A stretch of 64,000 nt of DNA from an uncultured Ferrimonas sp. (GTDB lineage Bacteria > Pseudomonadota > Gammaproteobacteria > Enterobacterales > Shewanellaceae). The stretch covers positions 124,001 to 188,000 of the forward strand of contig NZ_CANLCI010000002.1 of the NCBI RefSeq assembly GCF_947489035.1. The letters are read 5' to 3'. Below the pieces are notes generated by a model. The model saw only the letters and a program-made list of their open reading frames with translations. It was not told the origin of the DNA and made no database searches. The translations under genes were made by a program, and so were the position numbers. Of this stretch, positions 44,703 to 55,020 are shown in pieces. Position 1 is the stretch's first letter, and each line of letters begins with the position of its first letter.

Positions 44703-46493
44703 ATGAACACTCGCAATTTCGCACTTACCTTAAGTGCTTTATTTGTCGCTGGTGCCCTAACCACCAACGCCTTCGCTGCCGATAACCTGGCTGACTTCCA
44801 CGCTGAACAACTGTCTTGTGACGCCTGCCACATGGAAAGCGGTGAGCTGTCCAACGACAACCTCAGCTTTGAAAACGGCAAATGCCAAGAGTGCCACGGC
44901 ACCCTAGAAGAGGTGGCGGCAGAAACCGATCGCGGTAACTACAACGCCCACGACTCTCACTTCCCAGGTGACGTCTCTTGTACCGCTTGTCACGCTGGCC
45001 ACGAGCAGTCTCTGAACTACTGTGATTCTTGCCACAGCTTCGAATTCGACATGCCTTACCAAGGCAAATGGCAGCGCAACGAGCCAAGCATCGCCAAGCT
45101 GCAGCAACAAGCTGACGAACGCAAAGCGGCTTTAGCTGCTGCCCCTGCGGCAAGCGTAGACGTATTGGTCGTCGGTTCTGGCGGCGCAGGTTTCTCTGCG
45201 GCAGTATCTGCGTTCGATAACGGCGCCAAAGTGATGCTGATTGAGAAAGAGCCGGTGATCGGCGGCAACGCTAAACTGGCTGCTGGTGGCATGAACGCTG
45301 CTGGCACCAAACAGCAGCAAGCCAAAGGCATTGATGATTCCATCGAGCTGATGACCAAAGACACCATGAAAGGTGGCCGCAACTTGAACGATCCGGCACT
45401 GGTTAAAGTGTTGGTTGAAGATTCTGCTGGTTCCGTGGATTGGATGACGAAGATGGGCGCGGATCTGTCTGATGTTGGCCGCATGGGTGGCGCCTCGGTT
45501 AACCGTACCCACCGTCCTACTGGTGGTGCTGGTGTTGGCGCTCACGTTGTGCAGGTGCTGTACGATAACGCCGTTGAGCGTAACATCGACATGCGCTTGA
45601 ACACCCGTGGTGTTGAAGTATTGAAAGACAGCGACGGCAGCGTTAAAGGCATGCTGGTTAAAGGCAAGTACAGCGGTTACTACTGGGTTGAAGCCGATGC
45701 GGTGATTCTGGCGACCGGTGGTTTCGGTAAAAACAACGATCGCGTTGCCAAGCTGGATCCAAAACTGAAAGGCTTCCGTGCCACCAACCACCCTGGTGCC
45801 ACCGGTGACGGCCTTGACGTGGCAGCCGAAGCGGGCGCCGCCATGCAAGATCTGCAATACATTCAGGCGCACCCTACTCTGTCGACCAAAGGCGGCGTAA
45901 TGGTGACTGAAGCGGTACGTGGTAACGGCGCCATCTTGGTAAACCGTGAAGGTAAGCGCTTCGTGAACGAGATCACCACTCGCGACAAAGCTGCGGCAGC
46001 CATCCTGAAGCAAACCGGCGGTACTGCCTTCTTGATCTTCGATGATTCTGTACGTAAGTCTCTGAGCAAGATTGAGAAATACATCAAGCTGGGCGTAGTG
46101 CCAAGCCAATCTACCCCACAGCAGCTGGGTGAGAAGATGGGCATTGATGGCGCCAACCTGACCGGCACCATCGCTCACTACAACGAATTGGTTGCCAGCG
46201 GCAAAGACACCGACTTCGAACGTCAGCAGTTACCTCGTGCATTGAACGAAGGCAACTACTACGCCATTGAAGTTAACCCAGGTGTTCACCACACCATGGG
46301 CGGCGTTAAGATCGACAACCAAACTGAGATCTTAGACAGCAACGGCAAAGTAATTGATGGTCTGTACGGCGCCGGTGAAGTAACCGGTGGCGTGCACGGC
46401 GCTAACCGCTTAGGTGGCAACGCCATTTCTGACATCGTTACCTTTGGCCGCTTGGCCGGTGAAGTAGCCGCTAAGTACGCTGCAAAACAGTAA
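44703..46493 (+). CDS. Periplasmic tetraheme flavocytochrome c, fumarate reductase
   Basis: This 596-residue enzyme reduces fumarate to succinate in the periplasm. After a signal peptide (cut after FAADN or just before, about residue 25) come four CxxCH heme sites: 39-43, 61-65, 93-97 and 107-111. The FAD domain begins with [13 protein letters not shown] (157-169) and continues with [20 protein letters not shown] and the C-terminal [18 protein letters not shown]. Length and heme count match Shewanella Fcc3. The ATG follows AGAGG. Related members reduce urocanate, methacrylate or other acids, so the acceptor is not fixed by sequence, but fumarate is the best guess. Confidence 0.93.
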   Translation: MNTRNFALTLSALFVAGALTTNAFAADNLADFHAEQLSCDACHMESGELSNDNLSFENGKCQECHGTLEEVAAETDRGNYNAHDSHFPGDVSCTACHAGHEQSLNYCDSCHSFEFDMPYQGKWQRNEPSIAKLQQQADERKAALAAAPAASVDVLVVGSGGAGFSAAVSAFDNGAKVMLIEKEPVIGGNAKLAAGGMNAAGTKQQQAKGIDDSIELMTKDTMKGGRNLNDPALVKVLVEDSAGSVDWMTKMGADLSDVGRMGGASVNRTHRPTGGAGVGAHVVQVLYDNAVERNIDMRLNTRGVEVLKDSDGSVKGMLVKGKYSGYYWVEADAVILATGGFGKNNDRVAKLDPKLKGFRATNHPGATGDGLDVAAEAGAAMQDLQYIQAHPTLSTKGGVMVTEAVRGNGAILVNREGKRFVNEITTRDKAAAAILKQTGGTAFLIFDDSVRKSLSKIEKYIKLGVVPSQSTPQQLGEKMGIDGANLTGTIAHYNELVASGKDTDFERQQLPRALNEGNYYAIEVNPGVHHTMGGVKIDNQTEILDSNGKVIDGLYGAGEVTGGVHGANRLGGNAISDIVTFGRLAGEVAAKYAAKQ

Positions 46494-46510
46494 CGCAAAG
46501 CATTAAGGAG

Positions 46511-46587
46511 GGTCAGCTCAGGATGAGCTGACCATGCTTAAGGATAAGCCGCAAGGGCGCCTGAGCTGCATCAGGCGCCCTTTTTTT
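46511..46587 (+). terminator. Tandem hairpins and terminator after the flavocytochrome c gene
   Basis: A 10-bp hairpin (GGTCAGCTCA with TGAGCTGACC, 46511-46533) is followed by a second (GGGCGCCTGA with TCAGGCGCCC, 46555-46580) and TTTTTTT. The second is a strong intrinsic terminator; the first may stabilise the 3' end. Confidence 0.9.
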
Positions 46588-46968
46588 GGGCCTGCATTTT
46601 GGGTGTGGTTGGCATAACCCAGCCGCAGCAAACGGCGTGGGTAAGCTGCTGTTCTGAACCAACGCCCGCCGCTAAGCCCCAAGCCGAAACGCTCATTAAT
46701 TCACACAACCGAAGCTTCATGATGTAGTGACTGTGGTTCGTGCCCTAGCTGGCTGGCTGGTCACTCACAGTTCGCTGGCTGGTACTCTCGCGGGAGCTGA
46801 CAACAGCGCGCGCCGTCGCCACAGCCCTATCGTGCCAGCGTTGTCGATTAGAAGGGGAATATCACAGGGAAGGTTGCGGTAGCAGTGCCACCGCAAATGT
46901 CGCGCGCCAGCGCACGCCGAGGATCAAGCTAAAGACTGAAGGTAAGGCTGGGGCAAGGCAAAGAGGAA
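46588..46968. other. Intergenic region between flavocytochrome c and the second cyclase
   Basis: About 380 GC-rich bases with no supported gene. CTGGCTGG recurs in 46750-46785, and an inverted repeat TTGCGGT/ACCGCAA at 46874-46896 could mark the end of the cyclase transcript. Confidence 0.45.
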
Positions 46969-48081
46969 TTAGTACTCAATGCGGTTGCGACCGCCCTGCT
47001 TGGCGCGGTACATCGCCTCATCGGCCCGTTGGTACCAACTGCCGAGATCGTCTTCCGGTTGCCACAACGCCACCCCAATCGACATGGTAATGCGCGCTTC
47101 ATCTTTGGTGCGTAACGGCCAATTACTGTTATCCAAATACGCTTTGATCTGCTCTGCTGGGTGTTTCGGCCCCACTTGATCGGCCTCCACGCCACACACC
47201 ACCGCAAACTCTTCGCCGCCGATGCGACAAAGCAAGCAATCGGTGCAAGTGAACTCCAGCAAACGCTGCGCCACATGCTGCAGCACTCGGTCGCCGGCGG
47301 GGTGGCCAAAGGTGTCGTTTACTGCTTTAAAGTGGTCCAAATCAAAAATGAGCAACGCCACTTGCGGGTATTGCTGTTGCAAGTGCTTCGCCCGCGACAT
47401 CGCATAACCATCAAACTGCCGGCGGTTGCCTAACCCCGTCAGTGGATCGGTTAGCGCCATCTGTCGAAACTTATCGCGCTGCTCTTCCACAATGGTGACT
47501 TCATTGAGGATGGTGCACAGCACCGGTTTCCCCTGCCAATGCACCACAAAGTCATGAATGATGGTGCGCATGTGGCTGCCATCCGCTGCCCACACCTCTT
47601 CCGTTGGCGTGGCTTCCAGCTTGCCGTGTTCCAGCACATGCTGATAGTTAAGCTGGGCTTGCTCCCAATGTTCGTCGCCGATCAAGCCGCGCATGCTGGG
47701 CAGCTGCAGCACCGATTCAACGCTGTCTAAATGCACCGCTTTGGCGTAAGCCTTATTGGCATACAGCGGCACAAACCAATCGTGGATCACCACCGGTTGC
47801 GGGTTGTTGTCAAAGATATCAGCGAACACATCATCCAACGCCGGTTGGATTAAGGTGATGTAAAGATCAACACTCAGCCGTGATGTGGCCAAACGCCACG
47901 GTTTGGCGTGGGTATCCACATACAGCTGACTGGCATTGGGTTGGCATGGCCACAGCCGCTGAGCAAAGGTGGGTTGGTCTAATAGCTGCAGCGCATGTTG
48001 ATTGTGGGCCAGCACGCTCTTGCTGGTATGCACAATAGCCGCATCAGGTAAGCTTTGCAGCCAACTGTAATCGCAATCCAT
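46969..48081 (-). CDS. PAS-like GGEEF diguanylate cyclase, paralogue of 38517-39659
   Basis: This 370-residue protein shares its whole layout with the cyclase at 38.5 kb: the unassigned N-terminal region, then a PAS-like domain (RGLIGDEHWEQAQLNYQ, 131-147, against RPLIGEEHWPQAQRNYQ in the paralogue), then GGDEF with the active site GGEEF at 288-292 and FDLDHFKAVND. It too lacks the RxxD inhibitory site. The ATG at 48081 has AAGGAG upstream. It lies just downstream of der's terminator. Confidence 0.88.
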   Translation of the reverse strand: MDCDYSWLQSLPDAAIVHTSKSVLAHNQHALQLLDQPTFAQRLWPCQPNASQLYVDTHAKPWRLATSRLSVDLYITLIQPALDDVFADIFDNNPQPVVIHDWFVPLYANKAYAKAVHLDSVESVLQLPSMRGLIGDEHWEQAQLNYQHVLEHGKLEATPTEEVWAADGSHMRTIIHDFVVHWQGKPVLCTILNEVTIVEEQRDKFRQMALTDPLTGLGNRRQFDGYAMSRAKHLQQQYPQVALLIFDLDHFKAVNDTFGHPAGDRVLQHVAQRLLEFTCTDCLLCRIGGEEFAVVCGVEADQVGPKHPAEQIKAYLDNSNWPLRTKDEARITMSIGVALWQPEDDLGSWYQRADEAMYRAKQGGRNRIEY

Positions 48082-48118
48082 GAATCTCCTTCGCCCACGA
48101 ACATTTTTTAGGGGCATC

Positions 48119-48152
48119 ACAAATAAGGCGCAGTCTCATCGAGACTGCGCCT
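48119..48152 (-). terminator. Rho-independent terminator of the der operon
   Basis: On the minus strand GGCGCAGTCTC pairs with GAGACTGCGCC around GAT, and TTATTTG follows. It is about 50 bases past the der stop codon. Confidence 0.82.
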
Positions 48153-48204
48153 AACTGTAACATATCTTTACGATTTTAAGCATCACTGCTGGAACTGAAC
48201 CGGA

Positions 48205-49719
48205 TCAGGCGCCACGCTTTTTAATGTGGTTTAACACCTGACGGCGCTTACGCTGCTCGGCCGAGGTCATTTTGCTGCGCTTACCTTCAAACGGGTTGCT
48301 GCCTTCCGCAAAGACGATGCGGATTGGCGTGCCCATCACTTCCAGAGAGCGACGGAAGTAGTTCATCAAGTAGCGCTTATAGGAATCCGGCAGATCCTTC
48401 ACCTGGTTACCGTGCACAATAATGCGCGGTGGGTTGTAACCACCGGCGTGGGCGTATTTCAGCTTCACTCGGCGACCACGCACCATTGGCGGCTGGTGAT
48501 CGTCCTGCGCCATCTGCATGATGCGGGTCAGCATGGCGGTTGAAGTACGCTTGGTCGCACTGTCGTACGCCTCTTGTACGGATTCAAACAGGTGACCTAC
48601 GCCGGTACCGTGCAAGGCTGAGATAAAGTGCAAACGCGCAAAATCAACAAAGCCTAAGCGGCGATCCAGCTCATTTTTGATCTGATCTTTGTAATCGGTG
48701 GTTAAGCCATCCCACTTGTTCACGGCCAGTACGACTGCACGGCCAGCGTTTAAGGCAAAGCCCAGCAGCGACAGATCTTGATCGGCGATGCCGGTACGCG
48801 CATCCACCACCAGCAGCACCACGTTGGCATCTTCAACCGCTTGCAGGGTTTTGATCACCGAGAACTTCTCGACGGCTTCATGCATGTTCTTACGACGGCG
48901 TACACCGGCGGTGTCAATCAGCACGTATTCGCGGCCATCACGCTCCATTGGGATGTAGATGGAATCGCGGGTGGTGCCTGGCATGTCGTAAACCACCACG
49001 CGATCTTCACCCAAGATGCGGTTGGTTAAAGTGGACTTGCCCACGTTCGGCTTACCAATGATCGCCAACTTAATTGGCTGATTACGCAGACGTTCCGATT
49101 CTTCCGCTGCGGTTTCTTCAGTCATCAGCGCCGCTTCCGCCTTAGCTTGCTCTTCGGCTTCCAACGCCGCCCAGTAGGCTTCGTTTTCGTCCAGCTCAAC
49201 TTCGGGCTCTTGTTGCGCTTCAAACTCTTCCGCAAACGGGGCCAACGCGAAGTTGATCAAGCTCGCCACGCCACGGTTTTGAGCCGCTGCGATCTGGTGA
49301 ATGTCACCATGGCCTAAGGCAAAAAACTCACCACAGGCGGCATCGGCATCGATCCCGTCGGTTTTGTTGGCAACCAGCAAGGTGGTTTTTTGACGGTAAC
49401 GCAAGTGTTTTGCGATCGCTTCATCGGCGGCAGTCAATCCCGCCCGCGCATCCACCAAAAACAGCACTACGTCTGCTTCTTCGATGGCCAGCAGCGATTG
49501 CTCGGCCATCTTGGTCTCGATCCCCTCTTCGGTGCCGTCGATACCGCCGGTATCAACCACAATAAAGTCGTGACCGGCCAATTTGGCTTGACCATATTTC
49601 CGATCCCGGGTCAGACCTGGGAAGTCTGCCACCAAGGCGTCACGGGTACCGGTCAAGCGGTTAAATAGCGTTGACTTACCAACGTTGGGACGGCCAACAA
49701 GGGCTACCACTGGGATCAT
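48205..49719 (-). CDS. der: Ribosome assembly GTPase Der (EngA)
   Basis: This 504-residue protein has two tandem GTPase domains, with P-loops [12 protein letters not shown] and [12 protein letters not shown], switch motifs DTGG and DTAG, and NKTD and NKWD guanine-specificity motifs. They are joined by a long acidic linker. A C-terminal KH-like domain ends in a basic tail. It acts in 50S subunit maturation. The ATG at 49719 ([11 protein letters not shown]) is the normal start; GAGG lies upstream. It closes the rlmN-to-der block. Confidence 0.96.
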   Translation of the reverse strand: MIPVVALVGRPNVGKSTLFNRLTGTRDALVADFPGLTRDRKYGQAKLAGHDFIVVDTGGIDGTEEGIETKMAEQSLLAIEEADVVLFLVDARAGLTAADEAIAKHLRYRQKTTLLVANKTDGIDADAACGEFFALGHGDIHQIAAAQNRGVASLINFALAPFAEEFEAQQEPEVELDENEAYWAALEAEEQAKAEAALMTEETAAEESERLRNQPIKLAIIGKPNVGKSTLTNRILGEDRVVVYDMPGTTRDSIYIPMERDGREYVLIDTAGVRRRKNMHEAVEKFSVIKTLQAVEDANVVLLVVDARTGIADQDLSLLGFALNAGRAVVLAVNKWDGLTTDYKDQIKNELDRRLGFVDFARLHFISALHGTGVGHLFESVQEAYDSATKRTSTAMLTRIMQMAQDDHQPPMVRGRRVKLKYAHAGGYNPPRIIVHGNQVKDLPDSYKRYLMNYFRRSLEVMGTPIRIVFAEGSNPFEGKRSKMTSAEQRKRRQVLNHIKKRGA

Positions 49720-49743
49720 CGAAGAAACCTCATTCATTACTAA

Positions 49744-49772
49744 CAAAAACGCCCCCGAACATTCGGGGGCGT
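49744..49772 (-). terminator. Terminator-like hairpin between bamB and der
   Basis: A perfect 10-bp stem, ACGCCCCCGA with TCGGGGGCGT, is followed on the minus strand by TTTTTG. It would reduce read-through from bamB into der. Confidence 0.75.
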
Positions 49773-49789
49773 CATAGTGTACAGGGTGT

Positions 49790-50977
49790 TTATGGAATTG
49801 TCACCGCAGCAACACGTCCGTCTCGAGTTTGTAGGTAGAGCGTATCGCCATCTTTCAGCGGTTGACTGTATAAGCCACTGCTGTCGATTGCGGTTCGACC
49901 CACTAAACTGCCGTCGGCACGGTTAAAGATGTGCAGATAACCTTCATAATCACCCGCAACCACATAGTTACCAACCACTTGTGGTGCGGTTAACTTGCGC
50001 CCTTGCAGATCGGTATTGGCCCACTTTTCTAAGCCGTTACGGCGGTCGATAGCGTAGATCGAGCCGTCCGCGTCGCTCAGAAACAGCGTAAAGCCTTGGA
50101 TGGCAATTGGACTGTAGCTGGAATACTTACGATTCCAAGTGACTCGACCACTGCGCAGCTCGATAGAGGCGAGGCTGCCGTTAAAGGCCACCGCGTAAAG
50201 GTTGCTGCCAACAATCACTGGCTTGGCGTCCACGTCCACCACGCGCTCTAGCTCGCTCGAACCCGTTGCTTCGGCGATGCGAGCTTCCCAAATTGGTGCA
50301 CCGGATTCACCAAACAAAGCCGAGACTTTGCCATCTGGGGTACCAAAGAATGCCGCGCCTTGGGATTGAGCGATACCTGAGGTACCACGCAAGACTAAGC
50401 TTGGCATGGTCATGTCCATCTGCCACTGGAAGTCGCCAGATTCAACGTCAAAGGCTTGCACCTTACCGGCGCCGGTATTGACCAACACCATGGTGCCAAC
50501 AATGGTTGGATCCGACAGCACTTCACCGGCGGTATCGGCTTGCCACTGCACGGTGCCATCGTCGGCTGATAACGCAAACAACACGCCGTTTTCAGAGCCA
50601 ACAAACACCTTGTCAAAGCCCACGGCAACGCCACCGGCTAAGCGAGCGCCGTTGTTCTTTTTCAAGGTACCTTCGGCGAACACTCGGCGCAGGTTACTGC
50701 TCCACAGCTCTTCGCCGCTGCTTTGGTTAAAAGCGGTAACCATGCCAAAGCGTTCAGCAACAAACAGCTTGTCGTATTTGACTGCGGGCGACAGCGACGA
50801 AAAGTACTCGCCAATGCCATCACCAACACGTTCCTGCCACAGTACTTTCGCACTGATTGGGTTGGTCAATTCAGGAAGCGGTTTAATCACTTCCTCTTCG
50901 CTGTCGCTGGAGGCACAACCGGTTAACACCGCAGTACACAACAGGCCAGCCAGCCATCCTTTTCTTGCCAGCAACAT
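49790..50977 (-). CDS. bamB: Outer-membrane assembly lipoprotein BamB
   Basis: This 395-residue lipoprotein has the lipobox LTGCAS (lipidated Cys21) and an eight-blade beta-propeller, with [10 protein letters not shown]-type repeats ([41 protein letters not shown]). It anchors to the outer membrane from inside and helps BamA fold barrels. The ATG at 50977 has AAGGAG upstream. It is ten bases after yfgM. Confidence 0.95.
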   Translation of the reverse strand: MLLARKGWLAGLLCTAVLTGCASSDSEEEVIKPLPELTNPISAKVLWQERVGDGIGEYFSSLSPAVKYDKLFVAERFGMVTAFNQSSGEELWSSNLRRVFAEGTLKKNNGARLAGGVAVGFDKVFVGSENGVLFALSADDGTVQWQADTAGEVLSDPTIVGTMVLVNTGAGKVQAFDVESGDFQWQMDMTMPSLVLRGTSGIAQSQGAAFFGTPDGKVSALFGESGAPIWEARIAEATGSSELERVVDVDAKPVIVGSNLYAVAFNGSLASIELRSGRVTWNRKYSSYSPIAIQGFTLFLSDADGSIYAIDRRNGLEKWANTDLQGRKLTAPQVVGNYVVAGDYEGYLHIFNRADGSLVGRTAIDSSGLYSQPLKDGDTLYLQTRDGRVAAVTIP

Positions 50978-50987
50978 CCCTGACTCC

Positions 50988-51608
50988 TTAACTTGCGTGA
51001 GCCAGTTGATCAATTTTCAGCTGCAGTGCTGGGTTGCTCTGGGCACCACCGGCATCCGCGGCGGCTTGGTAAGCACTGCGCGCACCAATCACGTCACCTT
51101 TGGCAACCAACAGATCGCCTTTTAATTCGTCGCGTTGTACTGCGTACGCGTCGTTGTTAATGGCGGTTACGGTAGCTAAGGCCGCATCGGCATTATCTTG
51201 AGCCAGTTGCACTCGCGCCAAACGCAGCTGGGCCAGCGGCTTGGTGCTGTTATCGAGCTTGCCGATGGCCGCCTCTAAGAAGCTGGCGGCTTTATCCAGC
51301 TCGCCCGCTTCCACCGCACTGCTGGCTTGCAGCAGATCGGTCAGGGCGTTGTAGCCCGCGCTGCCGTGCTCGGCACGGAAGGCTTCAGCAGCAGCACTCA
51401 GATCATCGATGCTGTTGGCGCTGTTCATTACCTGTTCAAAGGCAGCGGAAGCCACTTCTTGCTCGGCCAGCTGGTTTTGCTGGTAGTAGTTCCAGCCCCA
51501 CAGCCCGCCTAAACCTAATACCGCACCGCCAACAATAGACAGGCCGTATTCTTTCCAGAAACGCTTAATCGCTTCTACTTGTTGTTCTTCTGTTTCGTAA
51601 TGTTCCAC
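50988..51608 (-). CDS. yfgM: YfgM family, ancillary SecYEG translocon subunit
   Basis: This 206-residue protein has a short cytoplasmic start, one membrane segment (about 24-42, SIVGGAVLGLGGLWGW) and a periplasmic TPR-like domain with repeated helical pairs (AAFEQVMNSANSIDDL, LDKAASFLEAAIGKL). The start is GTG at 51608, seven bases after AAGGGG; a TTG six bases upstream is too close. In E. coli it bridges SecYEG to periplasmic chaperones. It lies between hisS and bamB, its usual place. Confidence 0.92.
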   Translation of the reverse strand: MEHYETEEQQVEAIKRFWKEYGLSIVGGAVLGLGGLWGWNYYQQNQLAEQEVASAAFEQVMNSANSIDDLSAAAEAFRAEHGSAGYNALTDLLQASSAVEAGELDKAASFLEAAIGKLDNSTKPLAQLRLARVQLAQDNADAALATVTAINNDAYAVQRDELKGDLLVAKGDVIGARSAYQAAADAGGAQSNPALQLKIDQLAHAS

Positions 51609-51619
51609 AAGCAAGCCCC

Positions 51620-52897
51620 TTAAAGCTGTACCAACGCGGCCAATTCTTCGATCAGCGCATCTTTGGACAATTGCCGTTGTTCACCACCTCGCAGTGGTTT
51701 TACGGTAACTAATCCCTGTTGTAATTCGTCTTCACCTAGGATCAAAGCCCATTCGGCTCCGCTCTTATCGGCACGTTTCATCTGTTTTTTGAAGTTGCCG
51801 CCACCGCAATGGCTCAACACCTTAAGCCCTGTCACAGTTTGGCGCAACTCTTGTGCCAACTGTAAGCCAGCCGCAACGGCAGCGTCGCCCATGGCACACA
51901 GGTAAACGTCTGCTTGGCGTGGCAGTTGATCAAACTTACCTAAGGTATCCAACAACAGAACCAGGCGTTCGATGCCCATGGCAAAACCAACGGCTGGGGT
52001 GTCTTTACCCCCCAGTTGACCAACCAATGAATCGTAACGACCACCGGCTAATACTGTGCCTTGTGAACCCAAACTGTCTGTTACCCACTCAAATACGGTG
52101 CGGTTGTAGTAATCCAAACCACGGACCAAACGAGGGTTAACGGTGTATTCGATGCCTGCGGCGTGCAACAGTTCACATAAAGTTTTGAAATGTTGCTCCG
52201 ACTCTTCATTGAGGTAGTCGGTCAGCACTGGCGCGTCGGCCAGCAACGCTTGTACGCCCTGATCTTTCGAGTCAAGTACGCGCAATGGGTTGGTGTGCAT
52301 GCGACGCTTGCTGTCTTCATCCAGCTGCGCTTCGTGTTGCAGTAAAAATTCAACCAAAGCGGCCCGATAAGCAGCGCGCTCATCGGCATTACCGATGGTG
52401 TTCAGCTCTAAACGAACGTGTTCGGACAAGCCCAGTTGCTGCCACAGAGCCGCAGACATCAACAGCACTTCCGCATCGATGTCTGGACCCGCTAAACCGT
52501 AGACCTCAACACCAAACTGGTGGAACTGACGGTAGCGCCCTTTTTGTGGACGTTCGTGACGGAACATTGGGCCCATGTACCACAGGCGCTGTTCTTGGTT
52601 GTACAGCAAACCATGTTGGTTGCCCGCACGCACGGTGGAGGCAGTGCCTTCTGGGCGCAGGCTGAGGTAATCACCGTTGCGATCTTCAAAGGTGTACATC
52701 TCTTTTTCAACGATGTCGGTCACTTCACCGATGCCGCGAGTAAAGAGGTTGGTCATCTCAACGATTGGTGTGCGGATCTCTTGGTAACCGAAGCTGGCCA
52801 CCAATTGACGCAGGGTGGTTTCGACTTGTTGCCATTTGGCGGTGTCAGCCGGCAGACAATCATTCATGCCGCGGATAGCTTGGATCTGTTTAGCCAC
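51620..52897 (-). CDS. hisS: Histidyl-tRNA synthetase
   Basis: This 425-residue class II synthetase charges tRNA(His). Motif 2 is in [18 protein letters not shown], the histidine-A signature in [15 protein letters not shown], and motif 3 in [11 protein letters not shown]-terminal anticodon-binding domain follows. The start is GTG at 52897. It is eleven bases upstream of yfgM in the same operon. Confidence 0.97.
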   Translation of the reverse strand: MAKQIQAIRGMNDCLPADTAKWQQVETTLRQLVASFGYQEIRTPIVEMTNLFTRGIGEVTDIVEKEMYTFEDRNGDYLSLRPEGTASTVRAGNQHGLLYNQEQRLWYMGPMFRHERPQKGRYRQFHQFGVEVYGLAGPDIDAEVLLMSAALWQQLGLSEHVRLELNTIGNADERAAYRAALVEFLLQHEAQLDEDSKRRMHTNPLRVLDSKDQGVQALLADAPVLTDYLNEESEQHFKTLCELLHAAGIEYTVNPRLVRGLDYYNRTVFEWVTDSLGSQGTVLAGGRYDSLVGQLGGKDTPAVGFAMGIERLVLLLDTLGKFDQLPRQADVYLCAMGDAAVAAGLQLAQELRQTVTGLKVLSHCGGGNFKKQMKRADKSGAEWALILGEDELQQGLVTVKPLRGGEQRQLSKDALIEELAALVQL

Positions 52898-52935
52898 AAT
52901 AAACCCGTTAGTTACTTACTTGAATTTGAAATTGG

Positions 52936-52964
52936 CCCGCACGCCCGTGAGTCAGGGCGGCGGG
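52936..52964 (-). other. Stem-loop between ispG and hisS
   Basis: CCCGC and GCCC pair with GGGC and GCGGG around an eight-base loop, with small bulges and no T-run. A possible RNA-processing or attenuating structure in the operon. Confidence 0.3.
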
Positions 52965-52974
52965 AGACGGACGC

Positions 52975-54087
52975 TCAGTCCTGTTCCGTGACGTCGATCT
53001 GTTGTTGCTTCAATGCAATCTGCGCGCGAATTTTCGCTTCGAGGTTATCCACAATGTCGTTATTGTCGATGCGCTCTTTCTGGCGTTCACCATTAAGGTA
53101 AAAACCACTTTTTCGATTGGAGCCAGCCAGCCCCAGATCGGAGATCAGCGCTTCGCCGGGGCCATTCACTACACACCCAATAATAGAGACGTCCAGTGGG
53201 GTAACCACGTCTTCTAAACGTTCCTCTAGCGCATTAACGGTGCTGATCACATCAAACTCCTGCCGAGAGCATGACGGGCAAGCGATAAAGTTAATGCCAC
53301 GGGAGCGAATGCGTAAGCTCTTTAAGATATCAAAGGCGACTTTCACCTCTTCAACCGGATCTGCAGCCAGCGAGATGCGCATGGTATCGCCGATCCCTTC
53401 AGCCAATAGCATGCCTAAGCCTACCGAGGATTTTACCGCGCCAGCGCGCGCGCCACCGGCTTCAGTAATACCAAGGTGCAGCGGTTGCACAATTTGCTGA
53501 GCAAGCTGGCGGTAAGATTCTACTGCCAAGAATACGTCCGAGGCTTTTACGCTGACTTTAAACTGGTCAAAGTTCAAACGATCAAGAATATCAACGTGGC
53601 GCATCGCCGATTCCACCAGCGCTGCTGGGGTTGGCTCGCCATATTTTTCTTGAATTTCCCGCTCTAACGAACCGGCATTAATGCCAATGCGGATAGGGAT
53701 GTTGTTATCACGGGCACAATCCACCACCGAACGAATTCGAGCTTCGTTGCCAATGTTACCGGGATTAATGCGTAAGCAATCAACGCCATATTCCGCCACT
53801 TTCAGCGCAATGCGGTAATCAAAGTGGATGTCAGCCACCAGTGGAATGTTGGCCTGCTGCTTAATCAGCTTAAAGGCTTCTGCTGCTTCCATGGTCGGTA
53901 CAGATACCCGTACCAGATCCGCGCCTGCGCGTTCGATGGCGGCAATTTGCGCCACGGTCGCGTCCACATCGGTGGTGAGGGTGTTCGTCATGGACTGCAC
54001 CGAGATAGGGGCATCGCCCCCAACTGGCACATTACCCACCATGATTTGGGTCGACTTACGTCGTTTAATCGGAGTTGGTTGATGCAT
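52975..54087 (-). CDS. ispG: 4-hydroxy-3-methylbut-2-enyl diphosphate synthase (flavodoxin)
   Basis: This 370-residue enzyme performs the penultimate step of the methylerythritol phosphate pathway. Its TIM-barrel start includes [20 protein letters not shown] (quoted as [14 protein letters not shown]), and the C-terminal [4Fe-4S] domain has cysteines in CPSCSR and [10 protein letters not shown]. Full length. It starts six bases after rodZ. The ISC system at 59.7-64 kb would supply its cluster. Confidence 0.96.
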   Translation of the reverse strand: MHQPTPIKRRKSTQIMVGNVPVGGDAPISVQSMTNTLTTDVDATVAQIAAIERAGADLVRVSVPTMEAAEAFKLIKQQANIPLVADIHFDYRIALKVAEYGVDCLRINPGNIGNEARIRSVVDCARDNNIPIRIGINAGSLEREIQEKYGEPTPAALVESAMRHVDILDRLNFDQFKVSVKASDVFLAVESYRQLAQQIVQPLHLGITEAGGARAGAVKSSVGLGMLLAEGIGDTMRISLAADPVEEVKVAFDILKSLRIRSRGINFIACPSCSRQEFDVISTVNALEERLEDVVTPLDVSIIGCVVNGPGEALISDLGLAGSNRKSGFYLNGERQKERIDNNDIVDNLEAKIRAQIALKQQQIDVTEQD

Positions 54088-54093
54088 TTTGAG

Positions 54094-55020
54094 TTATCGC
54101 GGCACTGTCAAACGCGCCACTTTACCGGCGCTAAAGGAAGAGAGATCGATGGCTTTACCATCGAAACTTAGGCTTACCGCTTCCGGTGCCCCTAAGCGCA
54201 ATTTGTATGGCGCGGTGCCAACCACGCTTTGGCTAAAGCCAGCTTGCTTCAGCCCTTCAATCAATTTGTTGCCATCGGCATCCTGCACCAGCATCCAGCA
54301 ATCGGCACTCAGAGTGACGGTTAACGCGGGCAATATCGCCACTTCATCTGCCGCATCGCTCAGTGCAGTAACTTTGGTGCTATCCGGTTCGACGTTATCG
54401 TCGCTTCCCGCTGCATTACCTGCCGTTGTTGTGTCATCTGCATTGGCGTCACGGTCTTCTACGACAGTATCGGTTGGCTGCTCAGTCGCGTCACCATCGC
54501 TGGCCAGCGATCCCAATGGGCTAATCGCGTTATTCGTCGTTGCCGCCCGTACTGGGGCTGGCGCTGCCGGTTGCGCTAAGCTGGCCGGAGTGGGCAACTG
54601 CAGTGCTTGTGGCGCTTCGCTTTGGCTGTTGTAAAACCACCAGGCTAATGCCAACAGCAGCCCCAGTACCATTGCCCAAGTAAGTAAGCGCCAACGGCTG
54701 TCGGAACGCTCGCGTTTAGTGCGCTCCGAAAAACTGTGCATGTCTTGGGTTGGTTGTGGCTGGTACATCCCTTCAAGGGCGCTATTAAGTTGTTGTTCGT
54801 TAAGGCCAACCAGACGGGCGTAATTGCGGATGTAACCACGGATATAGGTGATCGACATATCCGGTTCATAGTGATCTTGCTCGATGCCCTGCACCACTGA
54901 ATGGCGCAGGTTCAGCCGCTGCGCGATTTGCTGCGACGAGAGCCCCATCTGCTCGCGGGCGTCACGTAATAACGGACCCGGCGTAAGCGGCGGCTGTTCG
55001 GTGTTCAGTTCGTCAGTCAT
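54094..55020 (-). CDS. rodZ: Cell-shape protein RodZ
   Basis: This 308-residue inner-membrane protein has an N-terminal Cro/C1-type helix-turn-helix (about 15-80, GLSSQQIAQRLNLRHSVVQ), a basic juxtamembrane stretch (RTKRERSDSRWR), one membrane segment (about 111-129), an Ala/Pro/Thr-rich periplasmic linker, and a C-terminal beta domain (DUF4115 type, VTLSADCWMLVQDADG). It anchors MreB filaments. Its ATG overlaps the pilW TGA by one base. Confidence 0.93.
   Translation of the reverse strand: MTDELNTEQPPLTPGPLLRDAREQMGLSSQQIAQRLNLRHSVVQGIEQDHYEPDMSITYIRGYIRNYARLVGLNEQQLNSALEGMYQPQPTQDMHSFSERTKRERSDSRWRLLTWAMVLGLLLALAWWFYNSQSEAPQALQLPTPASLAQPAAPAPVRAATTNNAISPLGSLASDGDATEQPTDTVVEDRDANADDTTTAGNAAGSDDNVEPDSTKVTALSDAADEVAILPALTVTLSADCWMLVQDADGNKLIEGLKQAGFSQSVVGTAPYKLRLGAPEAVSLSFDGKAIDLSSFSAGKVARLTVPR

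Noticed and set aside
45132-46178. A 348-codon frame antisense to the flavocytochrome c gene
   Set aside because: It lies fully inside a strong gene on the other strand, is His/Asn/Thr-rich in the way antisense frames are, and resembles no family.
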